From positions 372,001 through 436,000 of the forward strand of contig NZ_QHKL01000009.1 of NCBI RefSeq assembly GCF_003947415.1: DNA of 64,000 bases, written 5' to 3'. The DNA comes from Amycolatopsis sp. WAC 01376 (lineage in GTDB: Bacteria > Actinomycetota > Actinomycetes > Mycobacteriales > Pseudonocardiaceae). This document shows positions 16,052 to 25,275 of this stretch, piece by piece. The notes beneath the pieces were generated by a model, which saw only the letters and a list, made by a program, of their open reading frames with translations, did no database searches and was not told the DNA's origin. Within the stretch, counting starts at the first letter, position 1. Each line of letters begins with the position of its first letter. The position numbers were made by a program, and so were the translations under genes.

Positions 16052-16606
16052 TCAAGCGCGCGAGCAGGCCGACCGCACCGACTCCCCGAGCGCGACCGAG
16101 TGCAGCCGGTCCAGGCCGCGCCGCGCGTCGACCAGCCGCACCGTGACCGCGAGCCGCAGGTCGCACGACCGCCGCGTCCGCGCGTCCCGGGTCGAGCCGA
16201 GTTCGGTGAGCAGGCCCGCGTTGAGCCGGTCGATCACCGGCCGCACCTCGGTCGCCAGGTCGGGTCGTCCGGGCGGCCGCGTGCCGGGGTGTTCGGTCCA
16301 CCGCGCGTACAGGCCGCGCTGCACGACCTTGTTCGCCTCGATCTGGTCGCGGAAGAACCGCACCACGCCGTCCGCGTCGAGACCGAGGCCGGGCGCCTTC
16401 GCGGCCATCGAGTCGAGGATCTGCTGTTCGCGCACCGGATCGTCGATCGGCGACGGCGTGCCGAACTTCGCGGCGGCGACCTTGTCGGCGATCTGCACGC
16501 GCTGAGCGGCGAGGTCGGTCAGCTTCCAGAGTCCCGGAGACGCCGACGCCGGCGCGGGTATCACCACGAGAAGCAACAAAGCGGCACAGAGCACCCGAAG
16601 TCGCAT
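16052..16606 (-). CDS. Secreted chorismate mutase (AroQ gamma)
   Basis: A 184-residue protein with a signal peptide (MRLRVLCAALLLLVVIPAPA, cleavage near residue 23) and an all-helical AroQ domain. It matches the layout of secreted mycobacterial chorismate mutase (Rv1885c): LTDLAAQRVQIADKVAAAKF, DGVVRFFRDQIEANKVVQ and a C-terminal cysteine pair (RRSCDLRL and VRSACSRA) that can form the disulfide. It turns chorismate into prephenate outside the cytoplasm; its extracellular role is unknown. The frame is open further upstream, but ATG 16606 gives the signal peptide. It is divergent from nif3. Confidence 0.9.
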   Translation of the reverse strand: MRLRVLCAALLLLVVIPAPASASPGLWKLTDLAAQRVQIADKVAAAKFGTPSPIDDPVREQQILDSMAAKAPGLGLDADGVVRFFRDQIEANKVVQRGLYARWTEHPGTRPPGRPDLATEVRPVIDRLNAGLLTELGSTRDARTRRSCDLRLAVTVRLVDARRGLDRLHSVALGESVRSACSRA

Positions 16607-16637
16607 GCCCGGAAACGCTACATGCGAAAATCGCCGG

Positions 16638-17459
16638 GTGCCCGCGCTAGCCGAAGTCATCGCCGCCCTCGAGCAGGCGTACCCGCCCGAACTCGCCGAA
16701 TCGTGGGACGCCGTCGGTCTCGTCTGCGGTGACCCTGCCGAGAACGTGGACAAGGTGCTGTTCTGCGTCGACCCGGTCGACGAGACCGTCGAAGAGGCCA
16801 TCGAAGGCGGCGCGCAGCTGATCGTCGCGCATCACCCGCTGCTGTTGCGCGGCGTCCACGGCGTCCCGGCCGACAGCACCAAGGGGCGCCTCGTGCACCG
16901 TCTCATCCGTGCGGGTGTCGCGCTCTACTGCGCGCACACCAACGCCGATTCCGCGTCACCCGGCGTCTCCGACGCGCTCGCCGACGCCATCGGCCTGACC
17001 GTCCTCGGCCCGCTCGACCCCCGCGAGGACGGTGTCACCGGCATCGGCCGCATCGGTGAACTGCCCGCGCCCGAACCGTTTTCCGTCTTCGTCGAACGCG
17101 TCGCGAACGCCTTGCCGCGCACGGAACCCGGCGTCTACGGCGCGGGCGACCCGGCTCGCCCGATCCGCCGCGTCGCCGTTTCCGGCGGTTCCGGCGACAG
17201 CTATCTCAAGCGAGCCACCGCCGCCGGTGTCGACGCGTACGTCACCGCGGATCTCCGGCATCATCCCGCCGGCGAGCACCTCGCCGAGATCGCCGACGTC
17301 CCCGCCCTGGTCGGCGTCACACACTGGGCGAGCGAGTGGCCGTGGTGCGAGCAAGCCTCGGCCGTCGTCCGGGCCGCCTTAGCGGGTAACGTCGATGTTC
17401 ACGTCTCCACGAGGTGCACCGACCCGTGGACGCTACGGGCCACCCGAACCGCGCACTAA
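16638..17459 (+). CDS. Nif3-family dinuclear metal protein (GTP cyclohydrolase I type 2-like)
   Basis: A 273-residue Nif3/YbgI protein. Motifs are AESWDAVGLVCGDP, the metal-binding LIVAHHPLLLRG, CAHTNADSASPGVSDALAD and the C-terminal VGVTHWASEWPWCEQA. It forms hexameric rings with a dimetal centre; biochemical function is unsettled. GTG 16638 is used because it gives the family N-terminus (MPALAEVIAALEQAYPPELAESWD), though an in-frame ATG lies at 16605. It corresponds to Rv2230c and is followed by the Rv2229c-like zinc-ribbon gene 16 bases later. Confidence 0.9.
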   Translation: MPALAEVIAALEQAYPPELAESWDAVGLVCGDPAENVDKVLFCVDPVDETVEEAIEGGAQLIVAHHPLLLRGVHGVPADSTKGRLVHRLIRAGVALYCAHTNADSASPGVSDALADAIGLTVLGPLDPREDGVTGIGRIGELPAPEPFSVFVERVANALPRTEPGVYGAGDPARPIRRVAVSGGSGDSYLKRATAAGVDAYVTADLRHHPAGEHLAEIADVPALVGVTHWASEWPWCEQASAVVRAALAGNVDVHVSTRCTDPWTLRATRTAH

Positions 17460-17475
17460 GAATCCAAGGAGCACT

Positions 17476-18213
17476 GTGAAGGCCGACCCCGCCGTCCAGC
17501 GAAAGCTGCTCGAACTCGCGAAGGTGGACGCCGAACTCTCGCGTACCGCCCACCGCCGCCGCACCCTGCCGGAGATCGCCGAGATCGACGCGGGTGAGAA
17601 GACGGTGCGCGAACGACGTGACGCGCTGGTCTCGGTCCAGACCGCGGCGTCCGACCTCGACCGCGAGATCGCCCGGCAGGAGAAGGAGATCGAGTCGGTG
17701 CGCGCTCGCGGCGACCGCGACCGCAAGCTCCTCGAATCCGGTTCCGTCGCGGCGAAGCAGATGACCGACATCGAGCACGAGCTGAACAGCCTCAACCGGC
17801 GCCAGTCCGCGCTCGAGGACGACCTGCTCGAACTGATGGAGCGGCGCGAGGCGCTCGAGCTCGACGCCCAGCGCACCAGCGCGGAGGTCGCGAAGGCCGA
17901 GAACGAGGTCGCCGAAGCCATCCGCCGTCGTGACGAGCAGTTCGCCGACTTCGACACCACGACGGCGCGCCGTGACGAGGACCGCGCCAAGCTCCTGCCG
18001 CGGTTCCCGGAAGACCTGCTGAAGCTCTACGAGCGGATCCGGGCCCAGAAGGGCATCGGCGCGTCGCTGCTGCGGTCCCGCCGATGCGGTGCCTGCCAGC
18101 TCGACATCGACCGCCGCGAGATCGGCGAGATCAAGGCCGCCCCCGAAGACAACGTCATCCAGTGCGAGAACTGCGGCGCCATCCTGGTGCGCACCCTGGA
18201 GTCCGGCCTGTGA
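17476..18213 (+). CDS. Coiled-coil protein with C-terminal zinc ribbon
   Basis: A 245-residue protein: a long coiled coil (about residues 5-165, rich in Glu, Arg and Leu heptads) ending in a zinc ribbon with CGACQL and CENCGA (cysteines near 203, 206, 226 and 229). It matches Rv2229c and the CT398-like family, probably a nucleic-acid-binding adaptor. GTG 17476 has AAGGAG upstream. Its stop overlaps the GTG of the RNase H gene (GTGA at 18210-18213), so the pair is coupled. No enzyme motif is present. Confidence 0.9.
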   Translation: MKADPAVQRKLLELAKVDAELSRTAHRRRTLPEIAEIDAGEKTVRERRDALVSVQTAASDLDREIARQEKEIESVRARGDRDRKLLESGSVAAKQMTDIEHELNSLNRRQSALEDDLLELMERREALELDAQRTSAEVAKAENEVAEAIRRRDEQFADFDTTTARRDEDRAKLLPRFPEDLLKLYERIRAQKGIGASLLRSRRCGACQLDIDRREIGEIKAAPEDNVIQCENCGAILVRTLESGL

Positions 18214-19328
18214 CCGACCACGTACTCGTCGAGGCCGACGGTGGCTCGCGGGGCAACCCCGGCCCCGCCGGATACGGCGCGGTCGTCAAGGACGCGGCCA
18301 CCGGCGAGGTGCTCGCCGAACGCAAGGCGTACGTCGGCATCGCGACCAACAACGTCGCCGAGTACTCCGGCCTGATCGCCGGGCTCGCCGCGGCCGCCGA
18401 GCTCGGAGCGTCCACAGTGGACGTCCGGATGGACTCGAAGCTCGTGGTGGAACAGATGTCCGGGCGCTGGAAGGTCAAGCACCCGTCGATGCAGCCGCTG
18501 AACGCCGAGGCCAAGGAGTTGGCCGCCGGGTTTTCCCGCGTGCGTTACGAGTGGATTCCCCGCGCGGAGAACTCCCACGCGGATGGGCTCGCGAACGAAG
18601 CCATGGACGCCGGCCGTGAGACCGAGAAGCGGCCGGAAGCACCGAAGACCGTGAAGCAGGACAGGGTCAGCCCGGTCGGCTGGACCGGCGCGACCGGGAC
18701 GCCGACCAAGCTGCTCCTCGTGCGGCACGGCCAGACGGCGATGTCGGTCGAGAAGCGCTACTCCGGCCGCGGCGACGTGCCCCTCACCGAACACGGCAAA
18801 CAGCAGGCGGCCGCCGCCGCGAAACGCCTCGGCGCGATGGAGGGCCTGGTCGTCGACGGCGAGGCCGCGCCGATCATCGCCTCGCCGCTGATCCGCACCC
18901 AGCAGACCGCGCAGGCGATCGCGGACGCGCTCGGCGGCCGGGTCGAGACCCACCCGGGGCTGATCGAGACCGACTTCGGTGACTGGGAAGGCCTCACCTT
19001 CACAGAGGCGATGGAGCGCGACCCCGAGTTCCAGACCAGCTGGCTGTCCGACACCTCGATCGCGGCGCCGGGCGGCGAAAGCTTCGACGGCGTGCACCGG
19101 CGGGTCCGCAAGGCTCGCGACGAACTGATCGCGAAGTACGGCGGGCGGACGCTCGTGCTGGTCAGTCATGTCACGCCGATCAAGGCCCTGCTGCGGATGG
19201 GCCTGGACGCCGGGCCGTCGCTGCTGTTCCGCCTGCATCTGGACCTGGCGTCGCTCTCGATCGTCGAGTTCTACCCGGACGGCAACGCGTCGGTACGGTT
19301 GGTGAACGACATCTCGCATCTTTCCTGA
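18210..19328 (+). CDS. Bifunctional RNase HI / histidine phosphatase (CobC-type)
   Basis: A 372-residue fusion like M. tuberculosis Rv2228c. N-terminal RNase HI (residues 1-135) has catalytic acidic positions in VEADGGSRGNPGPAGYG, NNVAEYSGL, RMDSKLVVEQM and NSHADGLAN. After a linker, a histidine phosphatase domain (about 165-372) has LVRHGQTAMS, SPLIRTQQTAQ, ETDFGDWEGL and VSHVTPIKALL. The first domain cuts RNA in RNA-DNA hybrids; the second resembles alpha-ribazole phosphatase, which fits cobD 6 kb upstream. GTG 18210 is chosen because it overlaps the preceding stop. Confidence 0.95.
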   Translation: MTDHVLVEADGGSRGNPGPAGYGAVVKDAATGEVLAERKAYVGIATNNVAEYSGLIAGLAAAAELGASTVDVRMDSKLVVEQMSGRWKVKHPSMQPLNAEAKELAAGFSRVRYEWIPRAENSHADGLANEAMDAGRETEKRPEAPKTVKQDRVSPVGWTGATGTPTKLLLVRHGQTAMSVEKRYSGRGDVPLTEHGKQQAAAAAKRLGAMEGLVVDGEAAPIIASPLIRTQQTAQAIADALGGRVETHPGLIETDFGDWEGLTFTEAMERDPEFQTSWLSDTSIAAPGGESFDGVHRRVRKARDELIAKYGGRTLVLVSHVTPIKALLRMGLDAGPSLLFRLHLDLASLSIVEFYPDGNASVRLVNDISHLS

Positions 19329-19440
19329 TCGGGAAGGTGTGGCGCGGATCACGCCTGGATATGACGTGTCGTAGGCGGCCAATGGGGTATTGGCTACAGT
19401 TTCGGCGACGGCACGTGAGCGAAAAGGCAAAGACGGGGAC

Positions 19441-21177
19441 ATGACGGCGAGCGCACTCAGCGAAGCTTCCGAACAAGACGTGCCCGACCCGGCGGAGACG
19501 CCGGCCCGTCGTGGCCTGGCCGCCCGTATCGCGCCGTACCTGGCGGTGCTCGCCGGTGTCGCGGCCCTGGCCTGGCACGCCACTCTCTACGGCCACTGGA
19601 TCGTCGACGACGCGGCCATCACCTTCTCCTACGCGCGCAGCTTCGCCGACGGGCTCGGCCCGGTGTTGCAGCAAGGGCAGCCGTCGGTCGAGGGCTGGTC
19701 GAACTCGACGTGGCTGGTGGCGCTGGTGCTCGGCAAGCTCGTCGGCGTCTTCGACAGCGGCATGCTGTTCGGCGTTCCCGACTACGTCCTGTTCCCGAAG
19801 CTGCTGGGGCTCCTGTTCACCGCCGGGACGCTGGCCGCGTGCCACATCGTGGCGAAGCAGGTCTTCGCGCGCTTCGCTTGGCTGGTGACGCTGGTCGTCG
19901 GGCTGACGCTGGCCGCGATCCCGTCGTTCGTCATCTGGACGATCTCCGGGCTGGAGAACTCCCTGTTCGGGATGGCCGTCGCCTGGCTCGCCGCGCTGCT
20001 GTTCGTGGCCGTGCGCAAGGACACCGTGCTCACCGCGAAGGTCGCCATCTGGTCCGGGGTGCTGGTCGCGTTCGCCGCGCTGACCCGCCCCGAAGGCCTG
20101 ATCTACGGCGGTGCGTACCCGCTCGTCGTCCTGTTCCAGCTGCGGAAGCCGCTGCTGGGGCAGAGCGTCAAACTGGTCGTGGTGTCGGTGGTCGCGTTCG
20201 CGATCCCGTTCGGGGCGTACCTGGCCTGGCGGATCACGGAATTCGGCAGGCTGCTGGCGAACCCGTCCATCGCGAAGGGCCAGGGCTTGCCCGGGCTTTC
20301 GGCGCTGAAGCAGCCCTTCGAACTGGTCGGCTACGCGGGTGTCGCCGGGACGATCCTGCTGGCGCTGACCATCGGATACGCGCTGATCCGCGCGGAGTGG
20401 CGGCGCGGCCTGATCGCGCTGCTGGTGCCGCTGGCGCTGGGCATCATCGCGTACGGCGTGATGGTCCCGGACTGGATGGGCCAGCACCGGTTCGCGACCC
20501 CGATCTGGATCCTCGCCGTGCTGGCGGGAACGCTGGCCGCCGGCGAACTGCTGCGCCGGTCGCGTGCCGTGCTGCGGACCGTCGTGGTGCTCGTGCTGGT
20601 CGCCGCCGCGATCCCGTCCGGGATGGGCTTCGCGTCGGCGTCGAAGAAGTTCCAAGAGGTCCCGACGGTGCCCGCGTGCCTCATCGCCGACCGCTTCGGC
20701 CGCGGCTTCAACACCATGGCCGACATCCTCGGCCTCCAGCAGGCGTCGCTGCTGCTGCCCGACCTCGGCGGCTCGTCGATGACCAGCCGCCTGCACCTGG
20801 TCGACATGGCCGGGCTGGTCGAGGCGGACGTCGCGGACTTCCTCAAGAACGGCGACCTGCCCGGGCTGCGCGACTACGTGTTCGAGAAGGTCAAGCCGAC
20901 CTTCATCCACTCGTGGGGCCCGTGGGCCGCGGGCAACGGCATCACCGTCGACCCGCGGATCGACCGCGACTACGAGCCGATCTTCGTGTATCCGGGCAGC
21001 GGGCCGCGCAACGGTGACTTCGTGCGCAAGGACGCCGTCTCCAGCCCCGAGAAGCTGAAGGCCGTCCAGGAGTACGCCGCGAAGACCCTGCCGGACGTCG
21101 AGGCGGCGCGCTTCGGCGGCCCGCTCAAGGACTGCGGCCCGACCATGCACCCCGGCCAGACCGTCTACCTGCCGTAA
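19441..21177 (+). CDS. GT-C membrane glycosyltransferase (AftB-like)
   Basis: A 578-residue polytopic enzyme. An acidic GT-C motif in the first extracytoplasmic loop (HWIVDDAAITFSYARSFADG, residues about 51-70) is followed by VEGWSNSTWLVAL, close to the D-D...VEANTSTAW arrangement of mycobacterial arabinosyltransferase AftB (Rv3805c). About ten hydrophobic segments precede a C-terminal extracytoplasmic domain (about residues 400-578). Such enzymes use polyprenyl-phosphate sugars to build cell-wall polymers. A plausible role is arabinan or other envelope glycan assembly; donor and acceptor are not known. ATG 19441 has GGGGA just upstream. Confidence 0.8.
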   Translation: MTASALSEASEQDVPDPAETPARRGLAARIAPYLAVLAGVAALAWHATLYGHWIVDDAAITFSYARSFADGLGPVLQQGQPSVEGWSNSTWLVALVLGKLVGVFDSGMLFGVPDYVLFPKLLGLLFTAGTLAACHIVAKQVFARFAWLVTLVVGLTLAAIPSFVIWTISGLENSLFGMAVAWLAALLFVAVRKDTVLTAKVAIWSGVLVAFAALTRPEGLIYGGAYPLVVLFQLRKPLLGQSVKLVVVSVVAFAIPFGAYLAWRITEFGRLLANPSIAKGQGLPGLSALKQPFELVGYAGVAGTILLALTIGYALIRAEWRRGLIALLVPLALGIIAYGVMVPDWMGQHRFATPIWILAVLAGTLAAGELLRRSRAVLRTVVVLVLVAAAIPSGMGFASASKKFQEVPTVPACLIADRFGRGFNTMADILGLQQASLLLPDLGGSSMTSRLHLVDMAGLVEADVADFLKNGDLPGLRDYVFEKVKPTFIHSWGPWAAGNGITVDPRIDRDYEPIFVYPGSGPRNGDFVRKDAVSSPEKLKAVQEYAAKTLPDVEAARFGGPLKDCGPTMHPGQTVYLP

Positions 21178-21184
21178 ACCCCCT

Positions 21185-21247
21185 GCGTTTAGTCCTCTGA
21201 ATGCGGTAGTTGCCCCGCGCAACGACCGCATCCAGAGGACTGAACGC
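21185..21247. terminator. Hairpin shared with 47397-47459, between convergent genes
   Basis: Arms 21185-21207 (GCGTTTAGTCCTCTG...) and 21225-21247 pair over 23 bases with two mismatches; an inner GTTG/CAAC extends the stem. It separates the glycosyltransferase stop from the sfnG stop. An almost identical element lies between the BtuF-like gene and the aldehyde dehydrogenase gene. Bidirectional termination is likely. Confidence 0.75.
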
Positions 21248-21248
21248 G

Positions 21249-22376
21249 TCAGGGGGCGGAAGTGACCAAGGGTTCGGGGGTGGCGGCGCCTCGTTCCAGG
21301 TCCGCTTCCTTCGCCCGGATCACCGGCAGCACGTGCTTCCCGAAGTGCTCGACGTCCTCCAGGTAGTGCAGGAAGCCGAGCAGCAGCAGGTTCGCCCCGC
21401 GCTTCTTGTACTCGATGGCCCGGTCCGCGATCTGCTCCGGCGTGCCGATCAGCCCGGTGCGGAAGCCGTCGTTGTACTGCACCAGATCCTTGAACTCCGA
21501 GTCGGCCCACATCCCCTTCTTGTCCGAAGTGGAGCCTCCCGCCTGCTTGACGGCGTTGCGGAAGCCCTCGACGGCGTCCGAGTTCGCCTTCTCGACGATC
21601 TCGCGCAGCACGGCCTTCGCCTCGCTCTCGGTCTCTCGCGCGATCAGGAAGCCGTTGAGCCCGAAGCGGACGGCGTGGTCGTTCTGGGCCGCGTAACCGC
21701 GGACCTCCTCGACCTGCTCGCTGAAACCGTCGAAGTCCTTGCCGTTGCTGAAGTACCAGTCGGACACCCGGCCCGCGAGCTTCCGCGCCGCGGTGGAGTT
21801 GCCGCCCTGGAAGATCTCCGGATGCGGACGGCCGACCGGTTTGGGTTTGATGTCGAAATCGTGGATCCGGTAGAAATCGCCGGCGAATTCGGCGTGGTCG
21901 CTCGTCCAGAGTTCCTTCAGTACGCGAATGAACTCTTCGGAACGACGGTATCGTTCGTCGTGTTCCAGCCATGGTTCACCGAGGTTCGTGAATTCGTCCT
22001 TGAACCAGCCGCTGACCACGTTGACCGCCGCGCGACCGCCGGAGATCACGTCCGCGCTGGCGATGAACTTCGCGAGCACCCCGGGATGCCACAGTCCGGG
22101 GTGGATCGCCGCGATCACCTTCAGCCGCTGCGTCGCGAGCAGCAGCGCGAGGCTGAATCCGGTCGATTCGTGCTGGTAGGCGGCACCGTAGCTGGCCGTG
22201 TAGCGGACCTGGCTCAGCGCGTATTCGAACCCGCTGTTCTCCGCGAGGACGGCGAGATCCCGGTTGTACTCGTATCCCCAGTCGGTGCGCTGCTCGATGT
22301 CGCTCGTGACCAGACCGCCGCTCACATTGGGGACCCAATAGGCGAATTTGAGTGGTTCGGATTCGATTCCCGGCAT
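21249..22376 (-). CDS. sfnG: Dimethylsulfone monooxygenase-like flavin enzyme
   Basis: A 375-residue bacterial-luciferase-like enzyme (LLM superfamily). The N-terminus FAYWVPNVSGGLVTS...IEQRTDWGYEYN, QHESTGFS, NVVSGWFKDEF, HDERYRRSEEFI and EIFQGGNSTAARKLAGRVSDWYF are characteristic of SfnG rather than SsuD. SfnG uses FMNH2 and O2 to convert dimethylsulfone to methanesulfinate, supplying sulfur under limitation. The stop is two bases from the hairpin at 21185-21247. It follows the large LuxR-type gene by 33 bases and may be cotranscribed with it. No reductase partner is adjacent. Confidence 0.85.
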   Translation of the reverse strand: MPGIESEPLKFAYWVPNVSGGLVTSDIEQRTDWGYEYNRDLAVLAENSGFEYALSQVRYTASYGAAYQHESTGFSLALLLATQRLKVIAAIHPGLWHPGVLAKFIASADVISGGRAAVNVVSGWFKDEFTNLGEPWLEHDERYRRSEEFIRVLKELWTSDHAEFAGDFYRIHDFDIKPKPVGRPHPEIFQGGNSTAARKLAGRVSDWYFSNGKDFDGFSEQVEEVRGYAAQNDHAVRFGLNGFLIARETESEAKAVLREIVEKANSDAVEGFRNAVKQAGGSTSDKKGMWADSEFKDLVQYNDGFRTGLIGTPEQIADRAIEYKKRGANLLLLGFLHYLEDVEHFGKHVLPVIRAKEADLERGAATPEPLVTSAP

Positions 22377-22409
22377 GTCGCGGAGTGAACCCGCCGCCCC
22401 CGGAAACCG

Positions 22410-25244
22410 TCAATCACCGTCCACGCGCTGGGAACGGCCGAGCGCGGAACACAATTCCGGTCGTCCGGTGATCTCCAGTTTGCGGTACGCCCCGGACAAA
22501 TGGAGTTCGACGGTGCGGCGGGTCAGGTGCAGCGCCTCGGCGATCTCCCGGTTGGTGAGACCCTGTGCGGCCATCAGCGCGACGCGGTATTCCTGTTTGG
22601 TGAGACCGTGTTCGTTGTCCTTCGCCGTCGCGAGGCTCGTTCGCGCGCTCCGCAGCGCCTCGGAGGCCCGCGTCTCAAGCGGCCGGGCTCCGCAATGCTT
22701 GCTCGACCGCACAGCCAGCCGCAGTGTGCCGACCGCCTTCTCGGCCTGCCCGTGCCGGGCCTGCAGCACGCCGAGTTCGGTCAGGGCCTCGGCCAGCGCC
22801 AGCTTCGCCGTCGACCCGCCGAGGACGTCGACGGCCTTGGTGAGCAGGCGTTCCGCCTCCTCGCCGAGACCGTCGTCGCGGACGAGGCCTGCCGTGGTCA
22901 GCGCGCCGCCGAGGATCCGCGGCGCTCCCCAGCGTTCCGCGGCGTCGAGGTCCTCCTCGGCGAGCCTGGCCGCCGCGTCGGTGCGCCCGAGCGCCAGCGC
23001 GGTGCGGGCGGCGTGCGCCCGCCAGGGAGCGAATCCGGGGAAGCGCATGCCGTGGTGTTCGAGACGGCGGCCGCAGCCGCGCAGGTCTTCGTAGCCGAGT
23101 TCGGGCTCGCCGGTGGCGGCCCGGAGCCTGCCGCGGGCGTAGAGCAGGTAGTTGTGCGTGAAAAGTGCTTGGGTGGCCCCGAAATCCAGCTTGTCCAGCA
23201 CCGCGTTCGCGACGTCGTGGCGGCCGAGGTCGACCGAGACCTCGATCAGTCTCGCCGCGCACAGCACCGCGATCGGGCAATGACCGGTGACGCCGCGTTC
23301 GTCGAACTGCCGCACCAGGGATTCGTAGTGGACACTCGCCCGCTCCAGATCGCCGCCCGCTTGCAGGGCGATCCCGCGCGCGAGCGTGGCGAGCGCCCCC
23401 TTCGGCACGTGGAAGTCCCAAGGCAGGCGTTGGGTGTCGAGCACCTGGCAGAGCCGGTCGGTGAGCGCGGGCTCGTCGGCCAGCGCGGCCGTCGCGAGCG
23501 TGAAGAAGTAGGGCTGTTCGAACAGTTCGGGTTGTTCGCCGGACAGCGCCTCCCCGAAATGCCGCACGGCGTTCGCCGAGGACTTCCCGCTCCGCACCGT
23601 GTCGAGCGCGAGCAACCCCGATCGGCTCTGTCGCGCGGCGGGATCGTTCAGCGGTGCCCACTGCCGCTCGAAGTCGCGGAAGTCCGGCGGCGGCCCGAGC
23701 CTGCTGCCCGCTTCGGCGAGATAGGTCATGCACAGCAACGGCCAGACGGCGTCGGGCCCGCCCGCGTCGAGCCGCGCGGCGAACTGCCCGGCGGAGTTGA
23801 TCGCCAGTCGCGCGTCCGGGCCGCAGCACAGCGAAAGGATCATGGCCGTCGCGACGAACGCGGCGGTCTCGCGGTCGTCGATGTGATCGACGGCTTCGCG
23901 GACGCGGGCGGGCGCGAGGTCCGGGTCGCAGTGGAACTCCGCGTGCGCGAGCTGGAGCAGGACCGCCATCCGCTTGCGTTCGCTGAGCCGTTCTTCCAAG
24001 GCCCGCGACAGGAACCGGACCGCCAGTCCCGGGTCGCCCTCGACCACCGAATGCCGCGCGGCCAGCCGCAGCACGTCCACCGCCCAAGGGATCCTGATCG
24101 CGGTCGCCTCCAGAAGGTGCGCGCCGACCCGCTCCGGCGCGGCACCCGAGTCGTGCAGGAGCCTGGCCGCTCGCGACTGGCTGACCGCCCTGGTGGCGAG
24201 CGGCATGTCGGCGAGCACCGAATTGCGGACGAACCGGTAGGACAGCGCGGGCCGGTGACTGTTGGTCAGCAGATGCACGCGCACCATCGTGTCGATGGCC
24301 TCCAGCGCGGTGCTCTCGTCGACCCCGGCGAGCCGCGCCAGCAGGTCGAAGCTCGCGTCCTCGCCGAGGATCGCGACGGCTTCGAGCATCTTCGGCGCGG
24401 CGGTGTACTCGTGCATGCGCACCCGCAGCACCTCGCCGATCATCGCCGAGCCCGCGGTGTCCAGTTCCATCCCGGGGACCAGGCGGCGCCGCAGCGCGCT
24501 GAGCAGGAACGGGTTGCCGCCGGTGAGCTCGCGGCATTCCTCGGCGAACCGTCCGGGGGAGACGCGGAGGAACTCGGCGACGTGTCCCGCGCCCAGCCCG
24601 CGCAGCCGGATCGTCGCCGGCGTGCACCCGGACATCTCGAGCAGGGCGACCTCGCCGGTTTGCAGATGCCCGATCAGCGAGGTCAGCACGACCATCACCG
24701 GCAACTGCTCGACGCGATGCCGGATGTAGGCGAGACAGCGCATCGACCACGGATCGGCGAGGTGGATGTTGTCGATGCCGAGGAAGACCGGTCCCTGTTC
24801 GGCGGCGTGGCGGACGGTGCGGAAGAAGGCGTCGAGCGCCTCCGTCTGTTCCTGTTCGTTCCGGGGACGGCGGTCCGGCAGGATCTCGGCCGCGTGCGGC
24901 GTGCGCGGCCGCGGCGATCCGGGTTCGGCGGGCGCGTGGGTGAGCGCTTCGAGGAGCTGGCGGCCGACACCGCCGCTCAGATGCGTCTCCAGCCGGGACG
25001 CGGTCGCGATCGCGACGGTGAAGCCCGCCGCTTTCGCGAGTTCACCGGCGGCTGTCAGCACCGACGATTTGCCCATGCCGAACTCTCCGACCACCACCGC
25101 GCTGACCGCGCGGCCGTGCAGGGCGGCCCGGAACAGCCCGGTGATCGTGTCGAGTTCGCTGTCTCGACCCAGTAACCCGGCGGCTCGGCGCTTCGGTACC
25201 GAAGGCCCGCCGAAGGGGCTCTCGGGATTTACTTCGGTATGCAC
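22410..25244 (-). CDS. LuxR-type large ATP-binding transcriptional regulator (LAL)
   Basis: A 944-residue regulator. An AAA/STAND ATPase (P-loop VVGEFGMGKSS, residues 51-61; Walker B-like VFLGIDNIHLADP near 173-185) is followed by a long alpha-helical TPR-like region rich in Ala, Leu and Arg, and a C-terminal LuxR/GerE helix-turn-helix (about 880-935; LTKQEYRVALMAAQGLTNREIAEALHLTRRTVELHLS, split EYRVALMAAQGLTNREIAE / ALHLTRRTVELHLS). Such proteins activate pathway genes upon sensing an inducer. It lies upstream of sfnG on the same strand and 31 bases after the anti-sigma gene. The GTG start at 25244 is the longest option. Confidence 0.88.
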   Translation of the reverse strand: MHTEVNPESPFGGPSVPKRRAAGLLGRDSELDTITGLFRAALHGRAVSAVVVGEFGMGKSSVLTAAGELAKAAGFTVAIATASRLETHLSGGVGRQLLEALTHAPAEPGSPRPRTPHAAEILPDRRPRNEQEQTEALDAFFRTVRHAAEQGPVFLGIDNIHLADPWSMRCLAYIRHRVEQLPVMVVLTSLIGHLQTGEVALLEMSGCTPATIRLRGLGAGHVAEFLRVSPGRFAEECRELTGGNPFLLSALRRRLVPGMELDTAGSAMIGEVLRVRMHEYTAAPKMLEAVAILGEDASFDLLARLAGVDESTALEAIDTMVRVHLLTNSHRPALSYRFVRNSVLADMPLATRAVSQSRAARLLHDSGAAPERVGAHLLEATAIRIPWAVDVLRLAARHSVVEGDPGLAVRFLSRALEERLSERKRMAVLLQLAHAEFHCDPDLAPARVREAVDHIDDRETAAFVATAMILSLCCGPDARLAINSAGQFAARLDAGGPDAVWPLLCMTYLAEAGSRLGPPPDFRDFERQWAPLNDPAARQSRSGLLALDTVRSGKSSANAVRHFGEALSGEQPELFEQPYFFTLATAALADEPALTDRLCQVLDTQRLPWDFHVPKGALATLARGIALQAGGDLERASVHYESLVRQFDERGVTGHCPIAVLCAARLIEVSVDLGRHDVANAVLDKLDFGATQALFTHNYLLYARGRLRAATGEPELGYEDLRGCGRRLEHHGMRFPGFAPWRAHAARTALALGRTDAAARLAEEDLDAAERWGAPRILGGALTTAGLVRDDGLGEEAERLLTKAVDVLGGSTAKLALAEALTELGVLQARHGQAEKAVGTLRLAVRSSKHCGARPLETRASEALRSARTSLATAKDNEHGLTKQEYRVALMAAQGLTNREIAEALHLTRRTVELHLSGAYRKLEITGRPELCSALGRSQRVDGD

Positions 25245-25275
25245 CGTAGAGACCTTCGTGTCGGCTTGCGGCAGA

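Noticed and set aside
19180..21972. Long minus-strand ORF of 930 codons
   Set aside because: It covers the membrane glycosyltransferase and part of sfnG in the wrong frame and has the composition of an antisense high-GC frame.
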